DNA from: a virus
Virus record (IMG/VR): IMGVR_UViG_3300032307_000705
Coordinates: 1 to 64,000 of that record
Reading direction: 5' to 3' (one strand)
DNA length: 64,000 nucleotides
Shown: positions 43,819 through 51,750 of the stretch, piece after piece
Layout of the letters: each line of letters starts with the position of its first letter
Position numbering within the stretch: position 1 is the first letter of the stretch
The notes under the pieces: generated by a model
Databases searched by the model: none
Seen by the model: the letters and a program-made list of their open reading frames with translations, nothing else
What the model was told of the DNA's origin: nothing
Made by a program: the position numbers and the translations under genes

Positions 43819-44106
43819 ATGAAAAAATTTATTGAAAACAACTTTGTTATAATCGTTTTGGTAATCACCTTGCTCACATTATTCAAGTCCTGTGGTGATT
43901 CAAGAGAGTTAACCAAAGTAAGACAAGAGATTACCGCAATCAAAGACTCAACATATACCAAACAAGAATTAAACATTGAACTACAAATCTCAGGATTGGA
44001 AGCGGAAAAAAGAATGATTCAGGCTACCGATAGAAAATTATTTGATGTCAGAAGACAAACTGAAATCGAAGATGAGATAAAGAAACTTAAATCACAGAGA
44101 AAATGA
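43819..44106 (+). CDS. Membrane-anchored coiled-coil protein
   Basis: A 95-residue protein with an N-terminal transmembrane helix (about 8-24, 'FVIIVLVITLLTLFKSC') and a charged coiled coil to the end. It overlaps the next gene by 4 bp. A structural accessory or spanin-like role in lysis is possible from topology and location near the endolysin. Confidence 0.6.
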   Translation: MKKFIENNFVIIVLVITLLTLFKSCGDSRELTKVRQEITAIKDSTYTKQELNIELQISGLEAEKRMIQATDRKLFDVRRQTEIEDEIKKLKSQRK

Positions 44107-44813
44107 ATTGGGTTCAGAAGAATTTCAAGGCGATAATTTATATCTCATTTTTAGTTCCAATCTTAACCGTTGCATTTGTATCCATATCTCACGTAACTTC
44201 TTGGTATGGATTATCAAATCCATTAAGTTGGGCAATTTATTTGTCAGTGGGTATTGAAATCGCGGCACTTTCTGCATTGGCGGCAATCTCAGCACAGATG
44301 GGATCTAAGGTATATTTCCCATTCGGTATTGTGACACTTATTCAATTCATAGGAAATATTTTCTTTGCCTATCAATACATTGATGTTGATTCACAATCAT
44401 TTAAGGATTGGGTTGATTTAGTTGACCCTTTTGTTAGTTATTTGGGTGTTGAATCTGGTGATTTTGTTGGTCATAAAAGATTTTTGGCTTTGTTTGCTGG
44501 AGGTATGTTACCAATAATTTCTCTTTCATTCTTGCACATGTTAGTTAAGTTTGAAGAAGAGGAAAAGAAAAAAACACCAACACCACAACCTCAAGTTTTG
44601 GATATTGACCAATTAAGTATTCAGGCTGGCAAAATGGAGGCGGAAGTTGATAAAGAAAAATATACACCGACTCAAGAAGAATTGGAAAAGTTGGAGAATG
44701 AATTAAGAAAACTGAATGAACAAAAATTTGGAGTTTTAGAAAATGAACTCCAAGAAGAATCAAATTCTGATTCTGAAGTTAAAAGGCTCAGTTATTTGAG
44801 AAGTCATGGTTAA
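44103..44813 (+). CDS. Polytopic membrane protein, holin candidate
   Basis: A 236-residue protein with four hydrophobic helices (about 9-29, 38-60, 71-90 and 132-152), then a cytoplasmic charged, Glu/Lys-rich tail of 80 residues containing a coiled coil. It lies immediately before the endolysin gene (8-bp overlap), the usual holin position, though it is longer than typical holins. The holin assignment is by context only. Confidence 0.5.
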   Translation: MNWVQKNFKAIIYISFLVPILTVAFVSISHVTSWYGLSNPLSWAIYLSVGIEIAALSALAAISAQMGSKVYFPFGIVTLIQFIGNIFFAYQYIDVDSQSFKDWVDLVDPFVSYLGVESGDFVGHKRFLALFAGGMLPIISLSFLHMLVKFEEEEKKKTPTPQPQVLDIDQLSIQAGKMEAEVDKEKYTPTQEELEKLENELRKLNEQKFGVLENELQEESNSDSEVKRLSYLRSHG

Positions 44814-45411
44814 TATTGAAAGATACGGAAAATTCAAACCAACAGGAAAATACAAACAAAAGACGCAAATAATTTTGTGTCATACTTCAAGGGAAGTCGA
44901 GGAATACTTGGCTTCCCTTACGTTTAGATACAACACCAAATACGATAAAATACCAAACTATGTTGTGACTCGAGATGGAAGGGTATTACAATTATTGTCC
45001 AATGAAGGATATAGTAATTTCTTTAACGATGTAATAACAAACAAACTTTCGATAGTTGTGAGTTTGGAGAATTTGGGATGGTTGGAAAAGAAACCATTAT
45101 CTAACCATTATATTAACTGGAAAGGAAGTATTTATAATCAACAGGTTTACGAAAAAAAATGGAGAGACTATTATTTTTGGCAACCTTACACTCCTGAGCA
45201 AATTCAAACAACTGCTGAGCTGTGTAAGTATTTGACAGATACTCTTCAGATTGAAAAGACGTGTGTAGGTCATAACACGAAAGTGGATGGTATAGAAAAC
45301 TTCGAGGGTATTTGCTCGAGAAGTAACTACGACTCCACATTCACAGACTTAAGCCCATCATTCAATTTCGAAACCTTTATTAAATTTTTGGAAAATGAGC
45401 AATTTGCATAA
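44806..45411 (+). CDS. N-acetylmuramoyl-L-alanine amidase (endolysin)
   Basis: A 201-residue Amidase_2 / T7-lysozyme-type enzyme. Zinc ligands are visible at His26 ('LCHTSRE'), His156 ('CVGHNTKVDG') and Cys170 ('EGICSRSNYDS'). 'NYVVTRDGRVLQLL' is the typical second strand. It cleaves the amide between muramic acid and L-Ala. No signal peptide is present, so a holin must release it. It overlaps the next gene by 17 bp. Confidence 0.85.
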   Translation: MVNIERYGKFKPTGKYKQKTQIILCHTSREVEEYLASLTFRYNTKYDKIPNYVVTRDGRVLQLLSNEGYSNFFNDVITNKLSIVVSLENLGWLEKKPLSNHYINWKGSIYNQQVYEKKWRDYYFWQPYTPEQIQTTAELCKYLTDTLQIEKTCVGHNTKVDGIENFEGICSRSNYDSTFTDLSPSFNFETFIKFLENEQFA

Positions 45412-45967
45412 CGAAAGGTACGACGAGATTAAATCTCTATTAAAGAAGTCTAAATTACTCTTTGAGCAAGACGGACAAATAAACGTTGCTAAAGATGTTG
45501 AGAGTAGAATCCAACAGGATGTTGAGTATGATACTGCTGAGACTGAGGTTGATGCTGGTGAAGAACCAACTCCAAAAGATAAGTCCCAAAAATACAGAAT
45601 TTCTGGAGGTATCTTGAAACTTCACGGTAAAGATAGAAGTGATTTGGATATCACCACAGATGAGAAAGTTGCTTTCCAAGAGACTATGGACGAATTCGTT
45701 GAGGAGGTTTCTGACTTGGTTGATTTCAACACATTGAATGTATATAAAAATAGTGTTGAGTGGTCGGGAAAACTTATTGACGAGGACATTGACTTCATTT
45801 TTACAATCGGAGAAGACAGTGGAATCTATATCAACGGAGAAATGATTAAAGTTGACCAAGAGTTCTTGGATATGATTAATAAACTTCAACAATTCTATCA
45901 AAAGTTTAAGTCCAAGTGGGGTAAAGTTTTGGCGAATAGAAAAAAGACAGCAGAATCACCAGTTTAA
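45395..45967 (+). CDS. Hypothetical acidic protein
   Basis: A 190-residue soluble acidic protein with a predicted helical N-terminus, a central 'SGGILKLHGKDRSDLDITTDEK' (about 69-90) and a C-terminal helix. The composition and position between the endolysin and the spanin-like genes suggest a late gene, but no family is recognised. Confidence 0.65.
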   Translation: MSNLHNERYDEIKSLLKKSKLLFEQDGQINVAKDVESRIQQDVEYDTAETEVDAGEEPTPKDKSQKYRISGGILKLHGKDRSDLDITTDEKVAFQETMDEFVEEVSDLVDFNTLNVYKNSVEWSGKLIDEDIDFIFTIGEDSGIYINGEMIKVDQEFLDMINKLQQFYQKFKSKWGKVLANRKKTAESPV

Positions 45968-45968
45968 G

Positions 45969-46319
45969 ATGAGAGAGAAAATAATCAATAACAGACAAGA
46001 CATATTACTTGCAATAGTAATGGTGTTAGCGTTATGGAATATTTTTAATACAAATGGGATTAAAACAGATGTGAAATCCTATAAAGAAAAGATTGAGAAT
46101 ATTCAAGTTGAAATTGATTCAGCTCAATCTGTCAACAAAGAGATGGATGAAAAAGTTTTGGTAATAAAAGAAACAGTAAATTCTATTACCAACGAAATTC
46201 ATGAAATCGATAACAATATAGAAATGGTAAAAGAACAAACTGATGAAAAAGTTATTAGTGTTGGTTTTATTGGTAATGATGAGCTCGAGAAGCTTTTCGC
46301 AGACCGTTATTCAAACTGA
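45969..46319 (+). CDS. Single-span membrane coiled-coil protein (i-spanin-like)
   Basis: A 116-residue protein with an N-terminal membrane helix (about 11-27) and an extended coiled coil facing the periplasm. This is the topology of an inner-membrane spanin (Rz). The next gene starts inside its 3' end in another frame, as in many Rz/Rz1 pairs. The assignment is by topology, context and the overlap. Confidence 0.55.
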   Translation: MREKIINNRQDILLAIVMVLALWNIFNTNGIKTDVKSYKEKIENIQVEIDSAQSVNKEMDEKVLVIKETVNSITNEIHEIDNNIEMVKEQTDEKVISVGFIGNDELEKLFADRYSN

Positions 46320-46668
46320 AACAACAGATTCTTCCAAAGTAGTATTAAGTGTTAGAGTTGCTAGATTGGTCTATCAAGATTTGTTAAAATATGATGGATT
46401 GAAGGAAGAGATGGGATTTATGAAACTTAAACTTCAAAAAGTAGAGGAAAGAGAGTTTCAAAAAGATAATATCATTACTATTTTGACACAAAAAGATGAG
46501 AACAATCAGTTCATCATTGGAAAAAAAGATGAACAACTTAAACTATCCAAAGAATTAACGGATAGTTTACATAAAGAATTAAAAGGTCAAAGAGCCCAAA
46601 CATTCCTATGGAAAGTTGGGACTTTTGTTGGCTTGGGATTAACATCGTTTTTATTAATAGGTAACTAA
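46243..46668 (+). CDS. Exported coiled-coil protein (o-spanin-like partner)
   Basis: A 141-residue protein overlapping the previous gene by 77 bp in a different frame. It has a signal peptide ('MKKLLVLVLLVMMSSRSFSQ', cleavage after Ser-Phe-Ser), then 'DSSKVVLSVRVARLVYQDLLKYDGLKEE' type coiled coil, and a C-terminal membrane segment (about 121-139). There is no lipobox cysteine, unlike classical o-spanins. It is probably a periplasmic or outer-membrane lysis partner. Confidence 0.6.
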   Translation: MKKLLVLVLLVMMSSRSFSQTVIQTETTDSSKVVLSVRVARLVYQDLLKYDGLKEEMGFMKLKLQKVEEREFQKDNIITILTQKDENNQFIIGKKDEQLKLSKELTDSLHKELKGQRAQTFLWKVGTFVGLGLTSFLLIGN

Positions 46669-46913
46669 TGGCACTCACAAGTTCAGAAGCTAAAGAAATA
46701 GAAGTTATGATTCGTAAAGAAATAAAATCCTTTATGAATAATAACACTATCAAACAATTTGAAGACCAATTGATGGACAGAATTCAAAAAGAAATAAAAA
46801 GAGGGAAGCTCGAAGGAGAAGTCAAAGACATTACTCTAAGAATGTTCCGAGAATTCTACCAATTCATGTGGATGAATAGAAGTTATTGGGAGCCAAGGCT
46901 TAAGAATGCCTAA
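46668..46913 (+). CDS. Small charged helical protein
   Basis: An 81-residue, mainly helical, charged protein beginning 'MALTSSEAKEIEVMIRKEIK' and ending with aromatic residues ('FMWMNRSYWEPRL'). Its start overlaps the preceding stop by one base. Such short proteins precede structural genes in related phages as far as I recall; no function is assigned. Confidence 0.65.
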   Translation: MALTSSEAKEIEVMIRKEIKSFMNNNTIKQFEDQLMDRIQKEIKRGKLEGEVKDITLRMFREFYQFMWMNRSYWEPRLKNA

Positions 46914-46924
46914 AAATAAATGAA

Positions 46925-47902
46925 ATGAAAAGTTCAGCAGATTTATTCAAGAATAGTTTAGATAAAGCGTTTTCGCAGATAAGTCTGAACTCATCAACAT
47001 TACAAGATCATATGAAATACAAACAAGGATTCACAGAGGAAAATTTAGAAGGTGGTATCGCTGACAAAAAAACCGTTGAAGACATTGCAAAAAAATATAA
47101 GTTAGATGTTGAAGTCATCAATAAACACTTGAATGATGGGATAAAAGTTGAAATGGAACATACCAATCTGAAAACTAAGGCAAAAGAAATTGCCATGGAC
47201 CATTTATTTGAAGACCCTAATTATTACACAAAATTAAAAAAAATGGAAGCAAAAGAATCTAAAGATTTGAAATTAAGTAAAAATGATAATGAGATGGTAC
47301 GTGGTATCGTTGATATCATTAATCAAGTCAAAGATGTTGAAAATAAAAAACAGATTGCTCGAAACATGGTTAAACAATTCAAAAAGGAAAACATTGAAGT
47401 CGACACCAATGAATTTTTGAAGATGTGTAAGTTGAATGGTATGAAGAAAGAGGAAAATAACGAGGCGACAGGTTCTGGATCATCAGGAGCATATGTTGGG
47501 CCAGTATTTGGTGGTGATGATGAGTTTTGGGAAAGAAGTAGAAGTGAGACACCTAAATTGAAGGAAAGTGATGTGGAAAAGGTTGAAGCAAAAGAAGCGA
47601 CGACAACAGGATCTTCAGGAGGATATGAGACACCGGCAATGTGGGCAAAGTCTACAAAGAAAAAAGATTGGGGACCAAGTAGAAAAACTCAATACAAAGG
47701 TGGATCGTTTGTAAAGATTAAGAAGAAATGTACAACATTCCCATATTGTAATCAGGGTGATATCACAAACTTGAAACTAAGTAAAAATGAATCAGTTAAA
47801 GAAGCAATTAAGAATGTTGCGAGTAAATTGAATATTGATGAATCTCTTATTATAACTATTTTGGAACATGAGTACCAAATGAAGAATAAAAGGAACAAAT
47901 AA
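46925..47902 (+). CDS. DUF5661-containing protein with Ser/Gly-rich tags
   Basis: A 325-residue protein. Residues about 36-105 fit DUF5661 ('GGIADKKTVEDIAKKYKLDVEVI...VEMEHT...AKEIAMDHLFEDPNYYTKL'). Two related tags follow: 'EATGSGSSGAYVGPVFG' (about 180-196) and 'EATTTGSSGGYETPAMWA' (about 224-241), then a Cys-containing 'KKKCTTFPYCNQGDI' and a C-terminal helix. The tags resemble repeated segments in head-scaffold or virion proteins of large phages. Likely a late, possibly virion-associated protein. Confidence 0.7.
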   Translation: MKSSADLFKNSLDKAFSQISLNSSTLQDHMKYKQGFTEENLEGGIADKKTVEDIAKKYKLDVEVINKHLNDGIKVEMEHTNLKTKAKEIAMDHLFEDPNYYTKLKKMEAKESKDLKLSKNDNEMVRGIVDIINQVKDVENKKQIARNMVKQFKKENIEVDTNEFLKMCKLNGMKKEENNEATGSGSSGAYVGPVFGGDDEFWERSRSETPKLKESDVEKVEAKEATTTGSSGGYETPAMWAKSTKKKDWGPSRKTQYKGGSFVKIKKKCTTFPYCNQGDITNLKLSKNESVKEAIKNVASKLNIDESLIITILEHEYQMKNKRNK

Positions 47903-47905
47903 AGA

Positions 47906-47913
47906 TATTTATT
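47906..47913 (+). promoter_or_regulatory. TATTTATT motif
   Basis: TATTTATT 16 nt before the ATG of the 477-residue acidic gene. Confidence 0.45.
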
Positions 47914-47929
47914 ATAAAAAATAAAAACA

Positions 47930-49363
47930 ATGAGAATCAACATAGACAAATTAGTTTCCAAAATATTGAACGAGGAAATTGAAAATAAAGCAAAACAAAT
48001 TTCTGAACAGTTAGAAGAAGGAGAGTGGACTGAAATTGAAGTTGACGAACAACTTAAAGGTGGTCAAAAAAAGATTGATGTCGCCGAACCAAAAGGTAAA
48101 ATCACAGCAGCAGACTTCAAAAAACTTAGAGATAATAAAACGAATAAAAAAGAAGTTGACGAGTTTTACTTTGAGTTTGATGGGGATGATTCTGAAGATG
48201 AAGAAATGGAAATGGGTAGAGATAAATTTCATGTGACTCGTAAACCAAAAATGATGGGTTCATTTGATGATGATCACGGATTTTATGACGAAGACGAAAG
48301 ACGATATACTGGAGATTTTGACTTTGACTATGATGAAGAAGAGTTTGACGATTTCGATTCATTTGATTCTAAGTATGGAGGGAAACAAAGATTATTCGCG
48401 CCAGGTAAAGAGGGTAAAAAATTCTTCGACATGTATAAAGAAAGGTTCGGTAAACCATTTAGAGTTAGAACTCCAAGAGACATGGGAGAAGCTGAGACTG
48501 AAGAAGGAAATGCATTTAGTGGAGCATTAGCAGACGCGAAGAAATCTGGTAAAGATTCATTTGAAGTTGATGGAAAAACATACAATGTTAAGGAAAATAG
48601 AAAATCTTCTTTGAAATTGACTGAAGATGAATTGATTGACCTAATCGAACAAATCGTGTTGGAGCAATCAGTAAAAGATAAAGACGAAAAATCAAATATT
48701 TCTAACAAGAGTCCTGAAGGTTTGAAAAAAACTGATAAGGTGTTGGGTCTTAATAAGAAAGAAAATGATGATTATGCTAAAGAGGTTGTCAAGAAGATGA
48801 CAGATTATATGAAGGATATGGTTTCAGGTGGTAAAGGATATGATGAAAATCCTGACGACTTCCCTCAAAGTAATTATGACATGGAAAAAGACCATAAAGA
48901 AAAGAAATACCATCCGTCTGATGCTGTTGAAGAATATATTGAAGCCTTTGCTTATCCTGGTATGACTAATTTGGTTTATGACGAAATCAAACCTGATGAT
49001 GAAATGATTGAAAAACAAATCAAGGGAGATTCTAAAAATGGAAATGCGGTTACTGGTAAAGATGGTAAAGCATTAGGTAATGTTTCAAAAAGAAGTGAAA
49101 AAGTTGGAGAGAGATTCAAAAAGAATTTTGACGAAAACTTGTACGGAGCGGAACAAATGAACGTATCATATAAAAGACAACCACAACCTGTAGATATCGC
49201 TGGTGAAAAGAAAGAATCAGGTGGATTGAAGAAAGGTTCTACCGCAAAGGCTCAGAAAATAATGAACCAACTTGAGTCAAAAGAAGATAAGAAGTCTAAA
49301 GTTATTTCTGAAGAGATGGAAAAGATGAAAAATCTTATCGGATACAACAGAAAAACACAATAA
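47930..49363 (+). CDS. Large acidic protein, probable virion or scaffold component
   Basis: A 477-residue protein. Residues 1-60 are helical and acidic; about 60-140 are extremely Asp/Glu/Phe-rich. 'EGNAFSGALADAKKSGKDSFEVDGKTYNVKE' spans about 192-222 and is a motif I associate with prohead or internal virion proteins of large phages. Helices follow, and the C-terminus ends 'EEMEKMKNLIGYNRKTQ'. There are no membrane segments. Its own promoter motif and a terminator directly downstream make it a single-gene unit, suggesting high expression. Confidence 0.65.
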   Translation: MRINIDKLVSKILNEEIENKAKQISEQLEEGEWTEIEVDEQLKGGQKKIDVAEPKGKITAADFKKLRDNKTNKKEVDEFYFEFDGDDSEDEEMEMGRDKFHVTRKPKMMGSFDDDHGFYDEDERRYTGDFDFDYDEEEFDDFDSFDSKYGGKQRLFAPGKEGKKFFDMYKERFGKPFRVRTPRDMGEAETEEGNAFSGALADAKKSGKDSFEVDGKTYNVKENRKSSLKLTEDELIDLIEQIVLEQSVKDKDEKSNISNKSPEGLKKTDKVLGLNKKENDDYAKEVVKKMTDYMKDMVSGGKGYDENPDDFPQSNYDMEKDHKEKKYHPSDAVEEYIEAFAYPGMTNLVYDEIKPDDEMIEKQIKGDSKNGNAVTGKDGKALGNVSKRSEKVGERFKKNFDENLYGAEQMNVSYKRQPQPVDIAGEKKESGGLKKGSTAKAQKIMNQLESKEDKKSKVISEEMEKMKNLIGYNRKTQ

Positions 49364-49379
49364 AAATTCACATTTATTT

Positions 49380-49387
49380 TATTTATA
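49380..49387 (+). promoter_or_regulatory. TATTTATA motif before hairpin
   Basis: TATTTATA 15 nt before the ATG at 49403 and 4 nt before a perfect 12-bp hairpin. A transcript from here would carry the hairpin at its very 5' end. Confidence 0.45.
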
Positions 49388-49391
49388 TTAT

Positions 49392-49426
49392 ATTCTCCAT
49401 AGATGAACTCTATGGAGAATTTTTTT
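49392..49426 (+). terminator. Perfect 12-bp hairpin terminator overlapping a start codon
   Basis: Stem ATTCTCCATAGA/TCTATGGAGAAT with loop TGAAC, followed by seven T. The ATG of the next gene (49403-49405) lies at the stem-loop boundary and a second in-frame ATG (49412) in the descending arm. Confidence 0.85.
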
Positions 49427-49879
49427 AATTGGATAGCCAAACCAGTTCCCAATGACGAAGTGGTCATTTGGTTTAACGTGCACAATATGATTTATGAAAA
49501 AATTGAATTATATGGTGATATATTCAAATCATTGAACTATGTGATTACTGATACCTATATGGGTGATTCAAATGGCAACGCAATTGAAACTAAAATAGTT
49601 TTATCTCAAGATGATAAAAAATCTCATTTTGACTGGTGCTGGGAGAAAATGATTGAAAATTTCAAGAAAGAAAATATAGTAATTACTTTGAATGGAGAAC
49701 ATAAAGACTATTTGAAATCATTTTACATGGATACGTTTTATAACCAAAGTGAAAAAAAAGTTAAAGACTCCGTTCCAATATTTCTAAACGATATATTCAA
49801 TATGTCAAAACCATTTAGCAAGTCAGATTTAGATATGCTCACGGAGATTTACAAAATGATGGAAAAAAATGTTAAGTAG
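49403..49879 (+). CDS. Hypothetical protein whose start lies in a terminator hairpin
   Basis: A 158-residue soluble protein, aromatic-rich at the N-terminus ('NFFNWIAKPVPNDEVVIWF'), with no recognised family. Its first codons are inside the perfect hairpin at 49392-49426. Translation from 49403 or 49412 would require the hairpin to be opened, so expression is probably low or conditional. Confidence 0.6.
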   Translation: MNSMENFFNWIAKPVPNDEVVIWFNVHNMIYEKIELYGDIFKSLNYVITDTYMGDSNGNAIETKIVLSQDDKKSHFDWCWEKMIENFKKENIVITLNGEHKDYLKSFYMDTFYNQSEKKVKDSVPIFLNDIFNMSKPFSKSDLDMLTEIYKMMEKNVK

Positions 49880-49959
49880 AAAAAAACCATACTCTATTTA
49901 CACAGGGACAAATAAAGTTATTTTTATCACATAAACAATAAACATTAATTAGATTAGAA

Positions 49960-50142
49960 ATGGAAACATTAGAACAAATTAAAGAACTTACTGAACTATT
50001 GTCAGTTGATGCTGCTAAATTCTATAAAGGTAATAAAAGTGCGGGTACCCGTGCAAGAAAATCTGCACAAGAACTAAAAGCGTTACTTCAACAATTCAGA
50101 ACTGAAGTTCTTGAACACAGCAAAACTGAAAAGAATGCATAA
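49960..50142 (+). CDS. Histone H1-like protein (Bacteroidota Hc1 type)
   Basis: A 60-residue protein, 'METLEQIKELTELLSVDAAKF' at the N-terminus, then 'YKGNKSAGTRARKSAQELKALLQQFR'. This matches small histone H1-like proteins widespread in Bacteroidota, whose pattern is a helix ending D-A-A-K-F-Y, G-N-K-A-A-G-T-R-x-R-K and a second helix. The Lys/Ala-rich C-terminal tail of Hc1 is absent. Such proteins bind and compact DNA. In a phage it could condense or protect DNA or disturb host nucleoid structure. Confidence 0.8.
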   Translation: METLEQIKELTELLSVDAAKFYKGNKSAGTRARKSAQELKALLQQFRTEVLEHSKTEKNA

Positions 50143-50323
50143 CATTAATACAATATATTTTTTTATATTTGTGTTTACAATATTAGTGTCATTACGGCAC
50201 GTGTTGAAATTTATAAGAGCCCTGTTAGCTAAAGAGCCAAAACCTTTGGTTTATTCTAACAGGGAACTTATAACCTTAGGATTATCAATAAGTTACATCA
50301 TCACCTACATATATCTATCATGA
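50135..50323 (+). CDS. Small two-span membrane protein
   Basis: A 62-residue protein from ATG 50135, overlapping the histone gene's stop by 8 bp. It has hydrophobic segments at about 6-20 and 47-61. No family is recognised. It overlaps the next gene as ATGA. Confidence 0.55.
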   Translation: MHNINTIYFFIFVFTILVSLRHVLKFIRALLAKEPKPLVYSNRELITLGLSISYIITYIYLS

Positions 50324-50790
50324 GTTTTTATAAAGAATTATTGCCATTTGTTGAGTATCTACACTCAATTAGAAAACTAAAAACTTACTTAAGTTTTGAC
50401 ATGGTTTTTCCTACTAAATGGTCTTTACCTAAAAGTATTGTTGAAGAAGGCCAGATCGTCGGATTTGAGGCAGAAAATCAAAACCTGAAAGGGATTTCAT
50501 TTGTTTCTCCTATAGATGATTCTGAAGTCTCTAAGACTATGATAAAAATATCTAAGGTTATTAAGTTGAACAAAGAAAAAGAATTAAAAGAAAGACTATT
50601 CAAAGAAACTGTTGAACGATTGAAATCCACATTTGAAAAAACTGATTTAGATAAACTCCAAAATTTATATTTTGACTTCGATGATGGTGATACACCAGAA
50701 TTAGATGTTGAATTGGATGATGACGATAATGATTCTGACTATGAGCAAGACGAACAGGGACCAGTCGATACTGAATTGGTTGGAAAGTGA
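50320..50790 (+). CDS. Hypothetical protein with acidic tail
   Basis: A 156-residue protein with a basic helical middle and a C-terminal Asp-rich run ('DFDDGDTPELDVELDDDD'). Its start overlaps the previous stop as ATGA. No family is recognised. Confidence 0.65.
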   Translation: MSFYKELLPFVEYLHSIRKLKTYLSFDMVFPTKWSLPKSIVEEGQIVGFEAENQNLKGISFVSPIDDSEVSKTMIKISKVIKLNKEKELKERLFKETVERLKSTFEKTDLDKLQNLYFDFDDGDTPELDVELDDDDNDSDYEQDEQGPVDTELVGK

Positions 50791-50935
50791 AAAATTAAAA
50801 GATACCAAAGATATTGAGAATACTAAAAGAAAATATATTGAGGAGATTCGAGGTATCAAGAAAGAAGAATTGTTTAGAGTACCTAAAAAACTAACATTAT
50901 GGCAGAAAATAAAGATAATAATTTTGGGGAGTTAG
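50741..50935 (+). CDS. Small charged protein
   Basis: A 64-residue protein from ATG 50741, overlapping its upstream neighbour by 50 bp in another frame. It has a helical charged middle ('TKRKYIEEIRGIKKEELFRV') and a hydrophobic C-terminus 'LTLWQKIKIIILGS'. It overlaps the next gene by 37 bp. No family is recognised. The run of overlapping genes fits compact phage coding. Confidence 0.5.
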   Translation: MSKTNRDQSILNWLESEKLKDTKDIENTKRKYIEEIRGIKKEELFRVPKKLTLWQKIKIIILGS

Positions 50936-51129
50936 AAAAGTTGGCGTTAATTGCTGAGTCCTGTCAGACTATTTTTAGTGGCAAGGCGACCGTTGTGTTT
51001 GAGTTACCAAAGGGAGAATATACCAGCGTTATTAATCATTTTAGAGAGGTTGACAGACATCACAAACAATTTTCTATTGATATTTCAGGTACGGAATTTC
51101 ATTTCATTTTGACTGAGGTAGAGTCGTAA
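50899..51129 (+). CDS. Small hypothetical protein
   Basis: A 76-residue protein starting 'MAENKDNNFGELEKLALIAE'. An alpha/beta pattern with 'ATVVFELPKGEYTSVINHFREV' suggests a small soluble domain. It ends 26 bp inside the convergent gene, without a visible terminator. Confidence 0.6.
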   Translation: MAENKDNNFGELEKLALIAESCQTIFSGKATVVFELPKGEYTSVINHFREVDRHHKQFSIDISGTEFHFILTEVES

Positions 51130-51748
51130 ATTTCCGATATAATATTTTTTTATCGATACCTGCAGATTCCAATAATGTGTATAATGATTTCCTTTGTGCT
51201 GTGGAATAATCTTTTACAAACAAACAATCTCCTCTTTTGATTTTGAAAAAGTGCGAGGAAAGATTATCAACAAATCTTGAAGATTCACTTTCTGACTTTA
51301 ATGTAAAGATGTGAATCTTTTCATCTTCCTGAAGTACAATTTTATTGTTAAGGACTGAAATCATTTTCAAACCATCTCCCTTCAAATATTTTTTAATAAA
51401 GGATTGTGTTGTTATTTTTTTCTGTTCCTTGATGTCGTAAATGGTTTCTTCTTTTTTGTAAGGGTTAATCTTAAATAAAGTCATACCATCCTCATCTAAT
51501 TTCACTTTGATATTCCTTCCATACTCGTCAGTCATGTAAACTGGTATTAATTGTTTTGAACTCATTTCAACAATTCCAACTTCATACCTACATTCAGATC
51601 CACCTTCAACTTTAACTTCGAATAATACTTCATTTGATTCTTCGATTAATTTGTCATAAAATTGTTTTGCGCGGGAGAATGTTATAAACTTCTTTATAAT
51701 TTTTTTCTTTTTTTTATTCTTGAATAAGACTACCACGTAGTTCTCCAT
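51104..51748 (-). CDS. Hypothetical protein, divergent from dnaJ
   Basis: A 214-residue protein from the ATG at 51748; the frame is open further upstream but that part lies inside dnaJ. It has a Lys-rich N-terminus ('FKNKKKKKIIKKFITFSRAK') and a mixed alpha/beta body with no known motif. Its start codon and that of dnaJ are only 2 bp apart (CATATATG), so any promoter for it must lie within dnaJ. Confidence 0.65.
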   Translation of the reverse strand: MENYVVVLFKNKKKKKIIKKFITFSRAKQFYDKLIEESNEVLFEVKVEGGSECRYEVGIVEMSSKQLIPVYMTDEYGRNIKVKLDEDGMTLFKINPYKKEETIYDIKEQKKITTQSFIKKYLKGDGLKMISVLNNKIVLQEDEKIHIFTLKSESESSRFVDNLSSHFFKIKRGDCLFVKDYSTAQRKSLYTLLESAGIDKKILYRKFTTLPQSK

Positions 51749-51750
51749 AT

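Noticed and set aside
48011-48708. Several alternative frames inside the acidic 477-residue gene
   Set aside because: They arise from biased Asp/Glu codons; the sense frame has conserved phage-like segments and a clear start and end.
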